From the NCBI GenBank assembly GCA_963810915.1, contig CAWEPH010000001.1, positions 372,001 through 436,000 on the forward strand: a stretch of 64,000 nucleotides of DNA, read 5' to 3'. Within the stretch, counting starts at the first letter, position 1. Every line of letters begins with the position of its first letter. This DNA is from JAOUEA01 sp963810915. Lineage in GTDB: Bacteria > Actinomycetota > UBA4738 > HRBIN12. Position numbers and translations under genes: made by a program. Below are positions 18,041 through 25,444 of the stretch, piece by piece. The notes under the pieces are model-generated. The model made no database searches. It was given only the letters and a program-made list of their open reading frames with translations, and was not told the DNA's origin.

Positions 18041-18424
18041 ATGGACGGCGCGCGCATCCTGGTCGTGGAGGATCACCCGACGATGCGGGAGGCGATGCGT
18101 CTCGTGCTCGAGGGAGAGGGGTTCCAGATCGTCGAGGCGGCCGACGGGCCGAGCGCGCTGGAGATCGTGAACGAGGATCCACCCGATCTGGTGTTCCTCG
18201 ACATGAACATCCCCGGCTCGAGCGGTGGCGAGGTGCTCCAGGCCATCAAGGGCGACCCGGCGACGGCGGACGTGCGCGTCATCATCGTCACCGCCGACGG
18301 CGAGGAAGGACGCGCGCGCGCGATCGCGATGGGCGCCGACGAGTACTTCACCAAGCCGTTCAGTCCGATCACGCTGCTGCAGACCGTCGAGCGGGTGCTC
18401 AGTGCGCCCGGCGAGGGAGCGTGA
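18041..18424 (+). CDS. Single-domain (CheY-like) response regulator
   Basis: 127-residue stand-alone receiver with no output domain. All key residues are present: VVEDH acidic pocket, acceptor Asp in VFLDMNIPG near 55, Thr in IIVTADG, and Lys in YFTKPFSP near 107. It starts 4 bases after ftsY. Its 3' end overlaps the 3' end of the convergent histidine kinase by 26 bases. It probably relays phosphate to or from that kinase, or binds a partner protein. The output is unknown. Confidence 0.9.
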   Translation: MDGARILVVEDHPTMREAMRLVLEGEGFQIVEAADGPSALEIVNEDPPDLVFLDMNIPGSSGGEVLQAIKGDPATADVRVIIVTADGEEGRARAIAMGADEYFTKPFSPITLLQTVERVLSAPGEGA

Positions 18425-19085
18425 CGCGGAACAGGGATCCGGCGCCCGGGGTCGACGCCACGTCGATCCGGCCCCCCATCGCCTCCGCGAGCCTGCGGGT
18501 GATGGCGAGCCCCAGCCCGGCCCCGTCATCGTCGTGGCGGGCGGAACCGCGGTAGAACGGGTCGAAGATGCGTTCGACCTCGCGGGGGTCGATCCCCGGG
18601 CCTTGGTCGATCACGTCGAAGACGATCGATGATCCGTCGCCGCCCACCGCCAGCGTGACGCGCCGATCCTCGGGCGAGTACTTGAGGGCGTTCTCGACCA
18701 GGTTCGTCAGCACCTGCCGCAGTCGTGCCCCGTCCGCGTGGATCGCCGGCGGCACGTCCGTCGTGACGCGGATCTCGACGCGTAGCCGCTCTTCACCCAG
18801 ACCGGCCACCACATCCTGGAGGAACGGCACGACGAGCATCGACTGCGGTTCGATCGGCAGCGTTCCAGCCTCGAGCCGGGACATCGCCAGGAGGTCGTCC
18901 ACCATGTGCACGAGACGATCGGTCTGCTGCGCGATGATCCCGAGGAACTCGTCGACCTCGGCGGGCGTGAGGTCCGGTCGGCGCTTGCGGAGGGTGTCCG
19001 TGAACCCCCGGATAGCCGCGAGCGGCGTTCGCATCTCGTGACTGGTGACCGCCACCAGATCGATCTCGCTCAGCTGGTCGGACAT
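18399..19085 (-). CDS. Minimal cytoplasmic histidine kinase
   Basis: 228-residue kinase consisting only of a HisKA helix pair (TSHEMRTPLAAIRGF, His16) and an HATPase domain (NLVENALKYSP, DQGPGID, GAGLGLAITRRL). There is no sensor domain, membrane segment or HAMP linker, so input must come from another protein. It converges on the CheY-like gene with a 26-base coding overlap and is divergent from ffh. The GGGGGAG sequence lies before the ATG. The pair sits between the two SRP GTPase genes. Confidence 0.88.
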   Translation of the reverse strand: MSDQLSEIDLVAVTSHEMRTPLAAIRGFTDTLRKRRPDLTPAEVDEFLGIIAQQTDRLVHMVDDLLAMSRLEAGTLPIEPQSMLVVPFLQDVVAGLGEERLRVEIRVTTDVPPAIHADGARLRQVLTNLVENALKYSPEDRRVTLAVGGDGSSIVFDVIDQGPGIDPREVERIFDPFYRGSARHDDDGAGLGLAITRRLAEAMGGRIDVASTPGAGSLFRVTLPRRAH

Positions 19086-19112
19086 GGCACAGGCTCCCCC
19101 GATCTTCCCCGA

Positions 19113-19118
19113 TAGAAT
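19113..19118 (+). promoter_or_regulatory. -10 element for ffh
   Basis: TAGAAT lies 41 bases before the ffh ATG at 19160. It would give a short leader containing a weak GCGAGGA ribosome binding site. Confidence 0.4.
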
Positions 19119-19159
19119 CCTACGTCCGACCCCAGAACCCCTGCGAGGACGAAACCACG

Positions 19160-20509
19160 ATGTTCGACACCCTCACGGAGCGCCTCGACGGCACGTTCAA
19201 GAAGCTGCGTTCGCGCGGGAAGCTCCACCCCAAGCAGGTGGACAACGCGCTGACGGACATGCGGACGGCGCTGTTGGAGGCGGACGTGAGCGTCGACGTC
19301 GCCGACGACTTCCTCGGGCGCGTCAAGGCGCGCGCCCTCTCAGAGGAAGTCATGAAGAGCCTCACCCCCGGTCAACAGGTCGTGAAGGTGGTGAACGACG
19401 AGCTCACCACCACGATGGGTGGGGAGCATACGCCCTTCGAACTCGGGAGCGGAAGGCCGGTCGTGATCCTGCTGGCCGGCGTGCAGGGGTCGGGCAAGAC
19501 GACCGCCTGTGCCAAGCTCGCCCTCTACCTCAAGGGCAAGGGGAAGCGTCCGCTCCTGGTGGCCGCGGACCTGGAGCGCCCGGCGGCCGTCGAGCAGCTG
19601 CGCACGCTGGGCCGTGAGATCGGGGTCCCCGTCTGGTCGGAGGGCAAGGACCCGGTGAAGCTCGCCAGGAACTCGCTGAACGAGGCCGACCGGCAGGGGG
19701 CCGACGTGGTCATCGTCGACACCGCGGGGCGCCTGCACGTGGACCCCGAGATGATGAAGCAGGCTCGGCGGATCAAGGACGTCACGAAGCCCCATCACGT
19801 CCTGATGGCGTGTGACGCGATGACCGGGCAAGACGCCGTGAACCAGGCCCGCGAGTTCATGCGGGAGGTGGACACCACGGGGTTCATCCTGACGAAGCTC
19901 GACGGCGACGCCCGGGGCGGCGCGGCGCTCTCCATCACCGCGGCCACGGGCCGCCCCGTCTACTTCGTGGGCACGGGGGAGAAGCCGGCGGACCTCGAGC
20001 CGTTCTATCCGGATCGCATGGCCGGACGCATCCTGGGGATGGGCGACGTCCTGACCTTGATCGACAAGGCCACGGAGCAGCTCGATCAGGACAAGGCCCG
20101 CGAGTCGGCAGAGCGCTTGCTGAAGAACGAGTTCACCTTCGATGACTTCCTCACCCAGCTCCAGGAGATGCGGAAGCTGGGTCCGATCCAAGATCTCCTC
20201 AAGATGATGCCGGGCATGCCCGGCGGCAGGAACGCGATGAAGGAGATGGCCGGCGCCATCGATGAGGGGGAGCTCACGCGGGCGGAGGCGATGATCCAGT
20301 CCATGACCGCCGAGGAGCGACGGAATCCCGGTATCATCTCCGGGTCGCGCCGCCTGCGGATCGCCAACGGGTCCGGGGTCACGACCAGCGACGTCAACGG
20401 GTTGCTCAAGGATTTCGAGGGCGCCCGGAAGATGATGCGGGGGATGATGGGCGGCAAGCGGGTGCCCGGCATGATGAAGGTGCCGTCGGGCCAGCTCCCG
20501 AAGCGATAG
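19160..20509 (+). CDS. ffh: Signal recognition particle protein Ffh (SRP54)
   Basis: Binds signal sequences and 4.5S RNA and pairs with FtsY. The NG domain shows GVQGSGKTTACAKLA near 109, DTAGRLH, and TKLDGDARGG. The C-terminal M domain (about 330-445) is methionine-rich, with LLKMMPGMPGG and an RRLRIANGSG SRP-RNA-binding motif. It encodes 449 residues. It leads directly into rpsP. Confidence 0.97.
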   Translation: MFDTLTERLDGTFKKLRSRGKLHPKQVDNALTDMRTALLEADVSVDVADDFLGRVKARALSEEVMKSLTPGQQVVKVVNDELTTTMGGEHTPFELGSGRPVVILLAGVQGSGKTTACAKLALYLKGKGKRPLLVAADLERPAAVEQLRTLGREIGVPVWSEGKDPVKLARNSLNEADRQGADVVIVDTAGRLHVDPEMMKQARRIKDVTKPHHVLMACDAMTGQDAVNQAREFMREVDTTGFILTKLDGDARGGAALSITAATGRPVYFVGTGEKPADLEPFYPDRMAGRILGMGDVLTLIDKATEQLDQDKARESAERLLKNEFTFDDFLTQLQEMRKLGPIQDLLKMMPGMPGGRNAMKEMAGAIDEGELTRAEAMIQSMTAEERRNPGIISGSRRLRIANGSGVTTSDVNGLLKDFEGARKMMRGMMGGKRVPGMMKVPSGQLPKR

Positions 20510-20535
20510 ACGACGAGACGAGAAGGACTGAAGGC

Positions 20536-21051
20536 ATGGCGACGAGGATCCGACTGCGGCGCATGGGCGCGAACAAGCGGCCCTTCTACCGCGTCGTGGT
20601 GGCCGATCAGCGGAGTCCCCGCGACGGCCGCTTCATCGAGAACATCGGCAAGTATCACCCGCTCGAGGACCCGAGCCTCATCGAGATCGACGAGGAGCGC
20701 GCGTTGCACTGGCTCCGCGTCGGCGCGCAGCCCTCGAGCCAGGTGCGCAACCTCATGGTGAAGACCGGGATCTGGGACAAGTTCGTGGCCGAGCGGCCCT
20801 CCGCCGCCAAGCTCGTCCCCCAGAAGGGGGAGAAGCCCGCGAAGCCGAAGCTCTCGAAGAAGGCCGCCGCCAAGGCCGCCGAGGCAGCGACCGCCGCCGA
20901 AGCGCCCCCGGAGGCCGCCGAGGTCGAGGTGGTCGAGGTGGAGGTCGCCGAGGTCGAGACCGCTGAGCCGACATCCGCAGAGCCGACGGCCGTCGAGGAG
21001 GCGGTCGAGGTCGTCGAGGACGCAGCGCCCGCCGAGGCCTCGGAGGCCTGA
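20536..21051 (+). CDS. rpsP: 30S ribosomal protein S16 with acidic C-terminal tail
   Basis: Small-subunit assembly protein. The conserved core runs to about residue 85 (RIRLRRMGANKRPFYR, then GRFIENIGKYHP). A further 85 residues of Lys-Ala-rich then Ala/Glu/Val-rich sequence follow, doubling the usual length. Actinobacterial S16 proteins often have such a tail, but this one is long. An AGAAGGA ribosome binding site precedes the ATG. First gene of the split rpsP-khpA-rimM operon. Confidence 0.96.
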   Translation: MATRIRLRRMGANKRPFYRVVVADQRSPRDGRFIENIGKYHPLEDPSLIEIDEERALHWLRVGAQPSSQVRNLMVKTGIWDKFVAERPSAAKLVPQKGEKPAKPKLSKKAAAKAAEAATAAEAPPEAAEVEVVEVEVAEVETAEPTSAEPTAVEEAVEVVEDAAPAEASEA

Positions 21052-21052
21052 G

Positions 21053-21283
21053 GTGCGGGAACTCGTGGAGTTCCTCGTGTGCGAGTTGGTGGATGACCCC
21101 GACGCGGTCCGCGTGAGCGAGACCGAGGACGCCAGGGGCTTCCGCTACGCGGTCGAGGTGGGCTCCGGGGACATGGGCAAGGTCATCGGCAAGGGCGGAC
21201 GCACCGCGAAGGCGATCAGGACGGTCGTGCGGGCGGCGGCCTCCAAGCAGGATGCCGGGGCCATCGTCGACTTCGTCGACTGA
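21053..21283 (+). CDS. khpA: KH-domain RNA-binding protein KhpA
   Basis: 76-residue single KH domain with the GKVIGKGGRTAKAIRT loop, which binds single-stranded RNA. Homologues act with KhpB/Jag in RNA regulation and cell-length control. The GTG starts one base after the rpsP stop. The position between rpsP and rimM is standard. Confidence 0.94.
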   Translation: MRELVEFLVCELVDDPDAVRVSETEDARGFRYAVEVGSGDMGKVIGKGGRTAKAIRTVVRAAASKQDAGAIVDFVD

Positions 21284-21284
21284 C

Positions 21285-21806
21285 GTGGACGAGCCGACCA
21301 TCGTCGTCGGCAGGATCACCAAGGCCCATGGCCTCAAGGGCGAGGTTGCCGTGGAGGTTCGCTCCGACAACCCCGAGCGGTTCGCGGTGGGCGCCACGTT
21401 CCGCCTCCGCGACGGACGCACCCTGACGATCGCCCGTGCCCACCAGCACGGGGCGCGGTTGCTCCTCACCTTCGCCGAGGCGCCTGACCGCGTGTCGGCC
21501 GAGCGCCTGCGCGACCAGCTGCTGATGATCCCCGAATCGTCGCTCCCGGCCCTGCCTGAAGGCGAGTACTGGCCGTTCGAGCTGGAGGGCTGCGTGATCG
21601 TGACCGAGTCGGGCCGGGCGCTCGGCACCGTCACGGAGGTCGTCCCCAACCCCGCCAACGACCTGTGGGTGGCCCGTGACGATGCGGGCGTCGAGACGAT
21701 GGTCCCGGCGTTGCGGGACGTGATCGTGAGCGTCGACGTGGCGGCCCGGCGGATCCTCGTGCGCGAGGTTCCCGGGCTCACCGCGCCCGAGGACGGCGAG
21801 GGCTAG
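21285..21806 (+). CDS. rimM: Ribosome maturation factor RimM
   Basis: Assists maturation of the 30S head through S19 binding. It has the N-terminal RimM domain (VVGRITKAHGLKGEVAVEV at about 7-25) and a C-terminal PRC-barrel (EYWPFELEGCVIV). It encodes 173 residues from the GTG just after the khpA stop. Its stop codon overlaps the stop of the convergent crp gene through CTAG. trmD normally follows here but is displaced by 3.6 kb. Confidence 0.94.
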   Translation: MDEPTIVVGRITKAHGLKGEVAVEVRSDNPERFAVGATFRLRDGRTLTIARAHQHGARLLLTFAEAPDRVSAERLRDQLLMIPESSLPALPEGEYWPFELEGCVIVTESGRALGTVTEVVPNPANDLWVARDDAGVETMVPALRDVIVSVDVAARRILVREVPGLTAPEDGEG

Positions 21807-22507
21807 AGGTCCGCGATCTTCGCCAGGCCGGTGACCTTCTCGAGGCGATAGCGGTGCCCTTCGCGTTGCAGGAGTCCCCGCCGTTCGAACTCCTTCAGGA
21901 TCCTCGTCACGTTCTCGCGGCTCCCGCCGCAGAGGCTGGCGAGGTCGGACTGGGTGACCGCGGGCGCCAACACCCCGTCGGCGGGAAGAGCGTCGAGGTC
22001 GGTCGTGACGAGCTGGAGCAGGCGCTTGGCGACGCGCCCTTTCAAGTCGAGGAAGAGCAGGTCGTCGACGAATCCCTGATGCTCCTGGACCTGGCGCGCG
22101 AGGGCCATGATCACGGCCCGAGCCGCCGAGGGCTCGGACATCAAGAAGTCGATGAACGCCTCGCAATCCGTGACCCAGATGTCGGAATCCTCGAGGGCCA
22201 GGAGGCTGGCCGTGCGCGGAAGATCTCCGAGAGGGCCTAGCTCGCCCACGAACTGGGGCGTGTCGATCGTGGCGTGGAACACCCTGGAGCCGTTCGTGGA
22301 GACGGAGCTCGCCTCGATGCGCCCGTCCACCACGAAGAAGACCTCGTCGGCGGGCTCGCCCTGGTGACACAGGTACGTGCGGCGCCGATAGTGGCGGATC
22401 GTGCCGAGGCCGGAGAGCCCCACGATCGCGGCGCGGGTGACCTCACGCAGGAACGCCGTCTCGGCCATCGCCGTCTGGAGCGGGGTCAGGTTCTTGGGCT
22501 TCGCCAT
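21803..22507 (-). CDS. Crp/Fnr-family transcription regulator
   Basis: 234-residue cyclic-nucleotide-type regulator. The N-terminal cNMP-binding domain (about 30-140) has the phosphate-binding cassette GELGPLGDLPRTAS with the conserved Arg. The C-terminal winged helix holds CGGSRENVTRILKEFE, where Arg, Glu and Arg match the residues by which E. coli CRP reads TGTGA. It resembles GlxR/Crp proteins of Actinobacteria. Part of the minus-strand island; tail-to-tail with rimM. The ligand is probably cAMP, by family. Confidence 0.9.
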   Translation of the reverse strand: MAKPKNLTPLQTAMAETAFLREVTRAAIVGLSGLGTIRHYRRRTYLCHQGEPADEVFFVVDGRIEASSVSTNGSRVFHATIDTPQFVGELGPLGDLPRTASLLALEDSDIWVTDCEAFIDFLMSEPSAARAVIMALARQVQEHQGFVDDLLFLDLKGRVAKRLLQLVTTDLDALPADGVLAPAVTQSDLASLCGGSRENVTRILKEFERRGLLQREGHRYRLEKVTGLAKIADL

Positions 22508-22559
22508 GCTGCCCTAGCCTCGCACGCGCCTGCGTCTGGGCGCCACCCCGGACACACCA

Positions 22560-22585
22560 AGGGCCCGGCCGGGAGGCCGGGCCCT
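22560..22585 (-). terminator. Strong hairpin after the lysine-rich peptide gene
   Basis: A 10-bp GC stem (22561-22570 with 22575-22584), extended by one A-T pair and closed by a GGGA tetraloop. It lies about 20 bases past the stop of the small basic gene. On the minus strand it is followed by TTGGTGTGT, a modest T-rich tail. It would separate that gene from crp. Confidence 0.65.
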
Positions 22586-22604
22586 CAGGAGAGACTGGGT
22601 TCGC

Positions 22605-22733
22605 TCAGTACTTCTTGGAACGCTTGGCCTTCTTCGCCTTCTTGGCCTTCTTCGCCGTGGTCTTCTCGACGCCGGCGGCCTTCTTCGCGGCCGTGTCCTC
22701 TGTCGGCGGCTTCGGTGAGATCCGCTTATCCAT
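22605..22733 (-). CDS. 42-residue lysine/alanine-rich peptide
   Basis: Not recognised. The protein starts MDKRISPKPP, has a short Thr/Ala middle, and ends in a run of KKA repeats finishing RSKKY. It resembles the tails of histone-H1-like or HU-type nucleoid proteins but has no folded domain. An ideal AGGAGGT lies 6-7 bases before the ATG, and a strong hairpin follows the stop, so it is probably a real, well-translated gene. It lies in the cyclic-nucleotide island, downstream of the CRP-type palindrome. Possible roles are a nucleic-acid-binding peptide or a substrate of the neighbouring protease; neither is shown. Confidence 0.65.
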   Translation of the reverse strand: MDKRISPKPPTEDTAAKKAAGVEKTTAKKAKKAKKAKRSKKY

Positions 22734-22868
22734 CTCCCTACCTCCTGTGTCCCGGTCGGAGATCCCTGGTGGACCCCTCGATGACCATGCCCGCATGGTG
22801 GCACACACAGGGGGGGTGGGGTGTGCCTCCCGTCACCGAACCATGCGTGTCGTTCGTCAACCGTCGGA

Positions 22869-22884
22869 TGTGACGCCCGTCACA
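22869..22884. promoter_or_regulatory. Perfect CRP-type operator
   Basis: TGTGACGCCCGTCACA is an exact TGTGA-N6-TCACA palindrome, the E. coli CRP consensus. It lies about 140 bases upstream of the lysine-rich peptide gene and 360 bases upstream of the crp gene. A further TGTGA half-site is at 22893-22897. Binding is inferred from the recognition-helix residues of the nearby regulator. Confidence 0.65.
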
Positions 22885-22908
22885 GTTGCGATGTGACGCG
22901 TGGACCTC

Positions 22909-23121
22909 TCACCCGTCGAGCTCGGGGAGCGGGATCGGGTCCGGACGCACCCTGCACCGGCCGCAGTAGATCGCGTCCTCGACGACGAGGGCCTTCGTCT
23001 CCTCCGCCCCGCGGAAGAGTTCGAGGATGTACGGCTTCTCCTTCGCGTGGTCCTCGCAGGTGCCGCGACCGCAGAAGCGGCAGCTCCCCACTGCGGTACG
23101 GCGGCAGACCCAGCAATCCAC
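22909..23121 (-). CDS. Small cysteine-rich, probable zinc-binding protein
   Basis: 70-residue protein of unknown function. It has CWVC at residues 3-6, CRFC near 14-17, a Cys-x-x-x-His (CEDHA) near 22-25, and CGRC near 53-56. These are enough ligands for two zinc sites of a treble-clef or B-box-like type. It starts at GTG after GGGGAG and lies 26 bases after the stop of the M50 protease gene on the same strand, so the two are probably co-transcribed. It could be an adaptor or redox sensor; nothing further is recognisable. Confidence 0.7.
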   Translation of the reverse strand: MDCWVCRRTAVGSCRFCGRGTCEDHAKEKPYILELFRGAEETKALVVEDAIYCGRCRVRPDPIPLPELDG

Positions 23122-23147
23122 GTGAGCGCTCCCCGATCGTCCGGGCG

Positions 23148-25343
23148 TCAGTGTTCCATATCACGGTCGCTCGGGGGCAGGAGCAGTTTGCGCCGGAACG
23201 CCCCCGCGATGAGCGACTCGAACCCCTCGCGGGAGAGGCGGAAGGCGCGCAGCGGGGTGTGCGCCGTCACCGTCGCGTTGCGGGGCGCGTCGTCGAGCAG
23301 CGCCGTCTCCCCGAAGTGGTTGCCCGGGCCGAGCGACGCGATCGGTTCGCCGTCGCGGATCACGTCGGCGCGACCCGATCGGATCGCATAGAAGGCGTCG
23401 CCCTCGTCGCCTTGACGCACGACGGGCTCGCCGGGCGCCGCCGTCACCCAGCTCCCGCGCTCGAGCACGCCGGCGAGACCCTCGGAGCTGAGATGGCTGA
23501 AGGCCGGCAACTCTCGGAGTTCGGCCATCGCCTGGAGCGTCAGACCGAACTCGGGCGCGTCGATGGCATCCGCGAGCAGGCGGTCGAACGTCCCTTTGTC
23601 TACCTCGAAGACCTCCACGTCGGAGGTCGCTCGTGCCGTGGCGGTGCGGGGCGTGGCCTGCAGCAGCCCCAACTCACCGAACGAATCCCCACGCACGAGC
23701 TCGTTCAGGACCTGCGTGTCACCGGTGTCGGGGTGCTCCATCTCGATGGAGACCATCCCGGTGCGCACGACGTAGAAGGCGTCGGCGCGGGTCCCCTGGC
23801 GGAAGATCGGTTGCCCGCTCATGAAGCTCCGGAGCTTCACGCGGCCCGCGAGGTCGTTGAGGATCTCCTCCGGGAGATCCTCGAACGCCGGCAGCGCGTC
23901 GATCAGCTCGGCGGCCTCGACGCGCCAGCCCGTCTCGCGCTTGAAGCGGGCCCGCCGCGCGATGCGGCGCAGATGCCTCCGCACGTTGTGGGCGAGCACG
24001 AACGCCGCGCGGATGAGCGGTCCCGCGAGGAACAGCACCAGCAGGATCAGCAGGACGCGGGACACGAGTCCGCCGGACCAGAGGCTCTCGACGAGACCAC
24101 CGAACAGCTGCTTCCAGAAGAAGTACGAGACGAACAGGGATGCGATCGTGAAGACGATGCCCGTGAGGCAGTAGAACGTGAGCCCCCACTCCTGGAGGGT
24201 CACGTGTTCGCGCGCCCTGACCTTGTGCCACAGATCGTGCTGCACGAACTCCATCGAGCGTGGGCGCAGGTCCTTCACCTGGACGAGGTCGGAGAAGATC
24301 CAGTACCCGTCGAGTTCGAGCAGGGGGATCAGGTTGAGGAAGATGATGAAGAGGTTCAGCAGCGCGAATCGGTAGAGGAACTCCGCCACCCCCCACGAGG
24401 GGAAGAAGAACACCAGCAGGGAGGCGATCCCGGAGAGGAAGAGCTCCGCGGCCGATCCCGCCGCCGACTGGAGGATCCGCATCGGCCGGTCCATCATCAT
24501 CGCGTCGGATGCGTCCACGTAGAACGTGGGCGAGCCGAAATAGATCATGAATCCCGCGCTGCCGATCCTCCGACCGTCGTGGACCTCGACCAGAGCGTGT
24601 CCGAGCTCGTGGGCGGCGGTGAGCGTGAGGCTTAGGAAGATCAAGACGAGCGACTCGACCGGTGCGGAGCGCGTTTCCAACGTGAACCGATGCGACCCGA
24701 CCGTGGCCGCGAGCGCGAGCAGTCCCGCGACGGTGATCAGGGCGGCCACGATCGCGACGGGCGGTTCGAAGAAGATCTTGAACCCGGCGCGGTAGAGCCG
24801 GCCGACGAAGCCGTCGATGCCCGACCACTCGATCCGCAGGGTCTTCAGGAACGTCCTGAGGCGGCCGAACGAGGTCCGCGAGGGGTCCAGGCCGCGCTGC
24901 AGGGCCGCCTCGACGTTGGCCGGGCGCGGGTCGAGGAACCGTCCCTCACGCAGCGACCCGATCAGCTCCACGACGGCGTCGGGGTCGAGTCCGCCGGCTT
25001 CGTCCAGGCGCTCGATCACGATGTCGGACACGGTGCGGGTGCCGTCCATGAGCGGGAGGATGTCGACGGCCCACAGCTCGAGGTCGTAGTGCATGTCCCG
25101 ATCCGGGTTCGCCACCATGGCGTGGTCGTTCCCCCAGCGCAACGGGAACCGCTTCCACTCGGTGCCCGCTGCGATCTTCGGGCGGAACGCGGCCGGGTCG
25201 AGCAGTTCGTCCAGGCGGGCCCAGATGTCGAACGCCGGCGATCCGGCCCCGTTCTCGGAGACATCCGCCACCGCCGCCCACACGTCGGGCCCGCCCGCGG
25301 GCGTAGCGAGCGCGGAGGACAGCGTCGCCTCGTGGTCGGTCAC
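23148..25343 (-). CDS. Membrane M50-type protease fused to PqqD-like and two cNMP-binding domains
   Basis: 731-residue protein. In order: an unstructured N-terminus; a PqqD-like winged-helix segment (about 85-138, with LWAVDILPLMDGTRTV); a membrane region with about six helices (195-451) carrying the zinc motif HELGH at 245-249 and the distal N-x-x-P...LDG motif at 337-346, as in M50/YydH-type peptidases; and two cyclic-nucleotide-binding domains (about 482-594 and 612-724). Both cassettes keep FGE...PR-x-A-T, so both may bind cNMP. The GTG at 25343 follows GGGAGGGG; longer starts are possible. Likely a cAMP-gated intramembrane or peptide protease; the substrate is unknown. Confidence 0.85.
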   Translation of the reverse strand: MTDHEATLSSALATPAGGPDVWAAVADVSENGAGSPAFDIWARLDELLDPAAFRPKIAAGTEWKRFPLRWGNDHAMVANPDRDMHYDLELWAVDILPLMDGTRTVSDIVIERLDEAGGLDPDAVVELIGSLREGRFLDPRPANVEAALQRGLDPSRTSFGRLRTFLKTLRIEWSGIDGFVGRLYRAGFKIFFEPPVAIVAALITVAGLLALAATVGSHRFTLETRSAPVESLVLIFLSLTLTAAHELGHALVEVHDGRRIGSAGFMIYFGSPTFYVDASDAMMMDRPMRILQSAAGSAAELFLSGIASLLVFFFPSWGVAEFLYRFALLNLFIIFLNLIPLLELDGYWIFSDLVQVKDLRPRSMEFVQHDLWHKVRAREHVTLQEWGLTFYCLTGIVFTIASLFVSYFFWKQLFGGLVESLWSGGLVSRVLLILLVLFLAGPLIRAAFVLAHNVRRHLRRIARRARFKRETGWRVEAAELIDALPAFEDLPEEILNDLAGRVKLRSFMSGQPIFRQGTRADAFYVVRTGMVSIEMEHPDTGDTQVLNELVRGDSFGELGLLQATPRTATARATSDVEVFEVDKGTFDRLLADAIDAPEFGLTLQAMAELRELPAFSHLSSEGLAGVLERGSWVTAAPGEPVVRQGDEGDAFYAIRSGRADVIRDGEPIASLGPGNHFGETALLDDAPRNATVTAHTPLRAFRLSREGFESLIAGAFRRKLLLPPSDRDMEH

Positions 25344-25385
25344 GATCCCCTCCCTCATCGCGGATCCGGCCCGGGACCCGTGCGC

Positions 25386-25414
25386 AATCAACCGCGTCGA
25401 CGGCTCTTCGTCAA
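25386..25414 (-). promoter_or_regulatory. Sigma-70-type promoter of the M50/cNMP gene
   Basis: On the minus strand, TTGACG (25414-25409) is followed after 17 bases by TTGATT (25391-25386). The predicted transcript has a leader of about 35 bases with GGGAGGGG before the GTG. The -35 is good, the -10 only fair. Confidence 0.45.
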
Positions 25415-25432
25415 GACGGTGACCGCGACTGC

Positions 25433-25438
25433 TAGCCT
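25433..25438 (+). promoter_or_regulatory. -10 element, leaderless trmD
   Basis: TAGCCT lies 6 bases before the GTG at 25445. It gives trmD its own promoter, as needed after separation from rimM by the minus-strand island. Confidence 0.55.
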
Positions 25439-25444
25439 CGGCCG

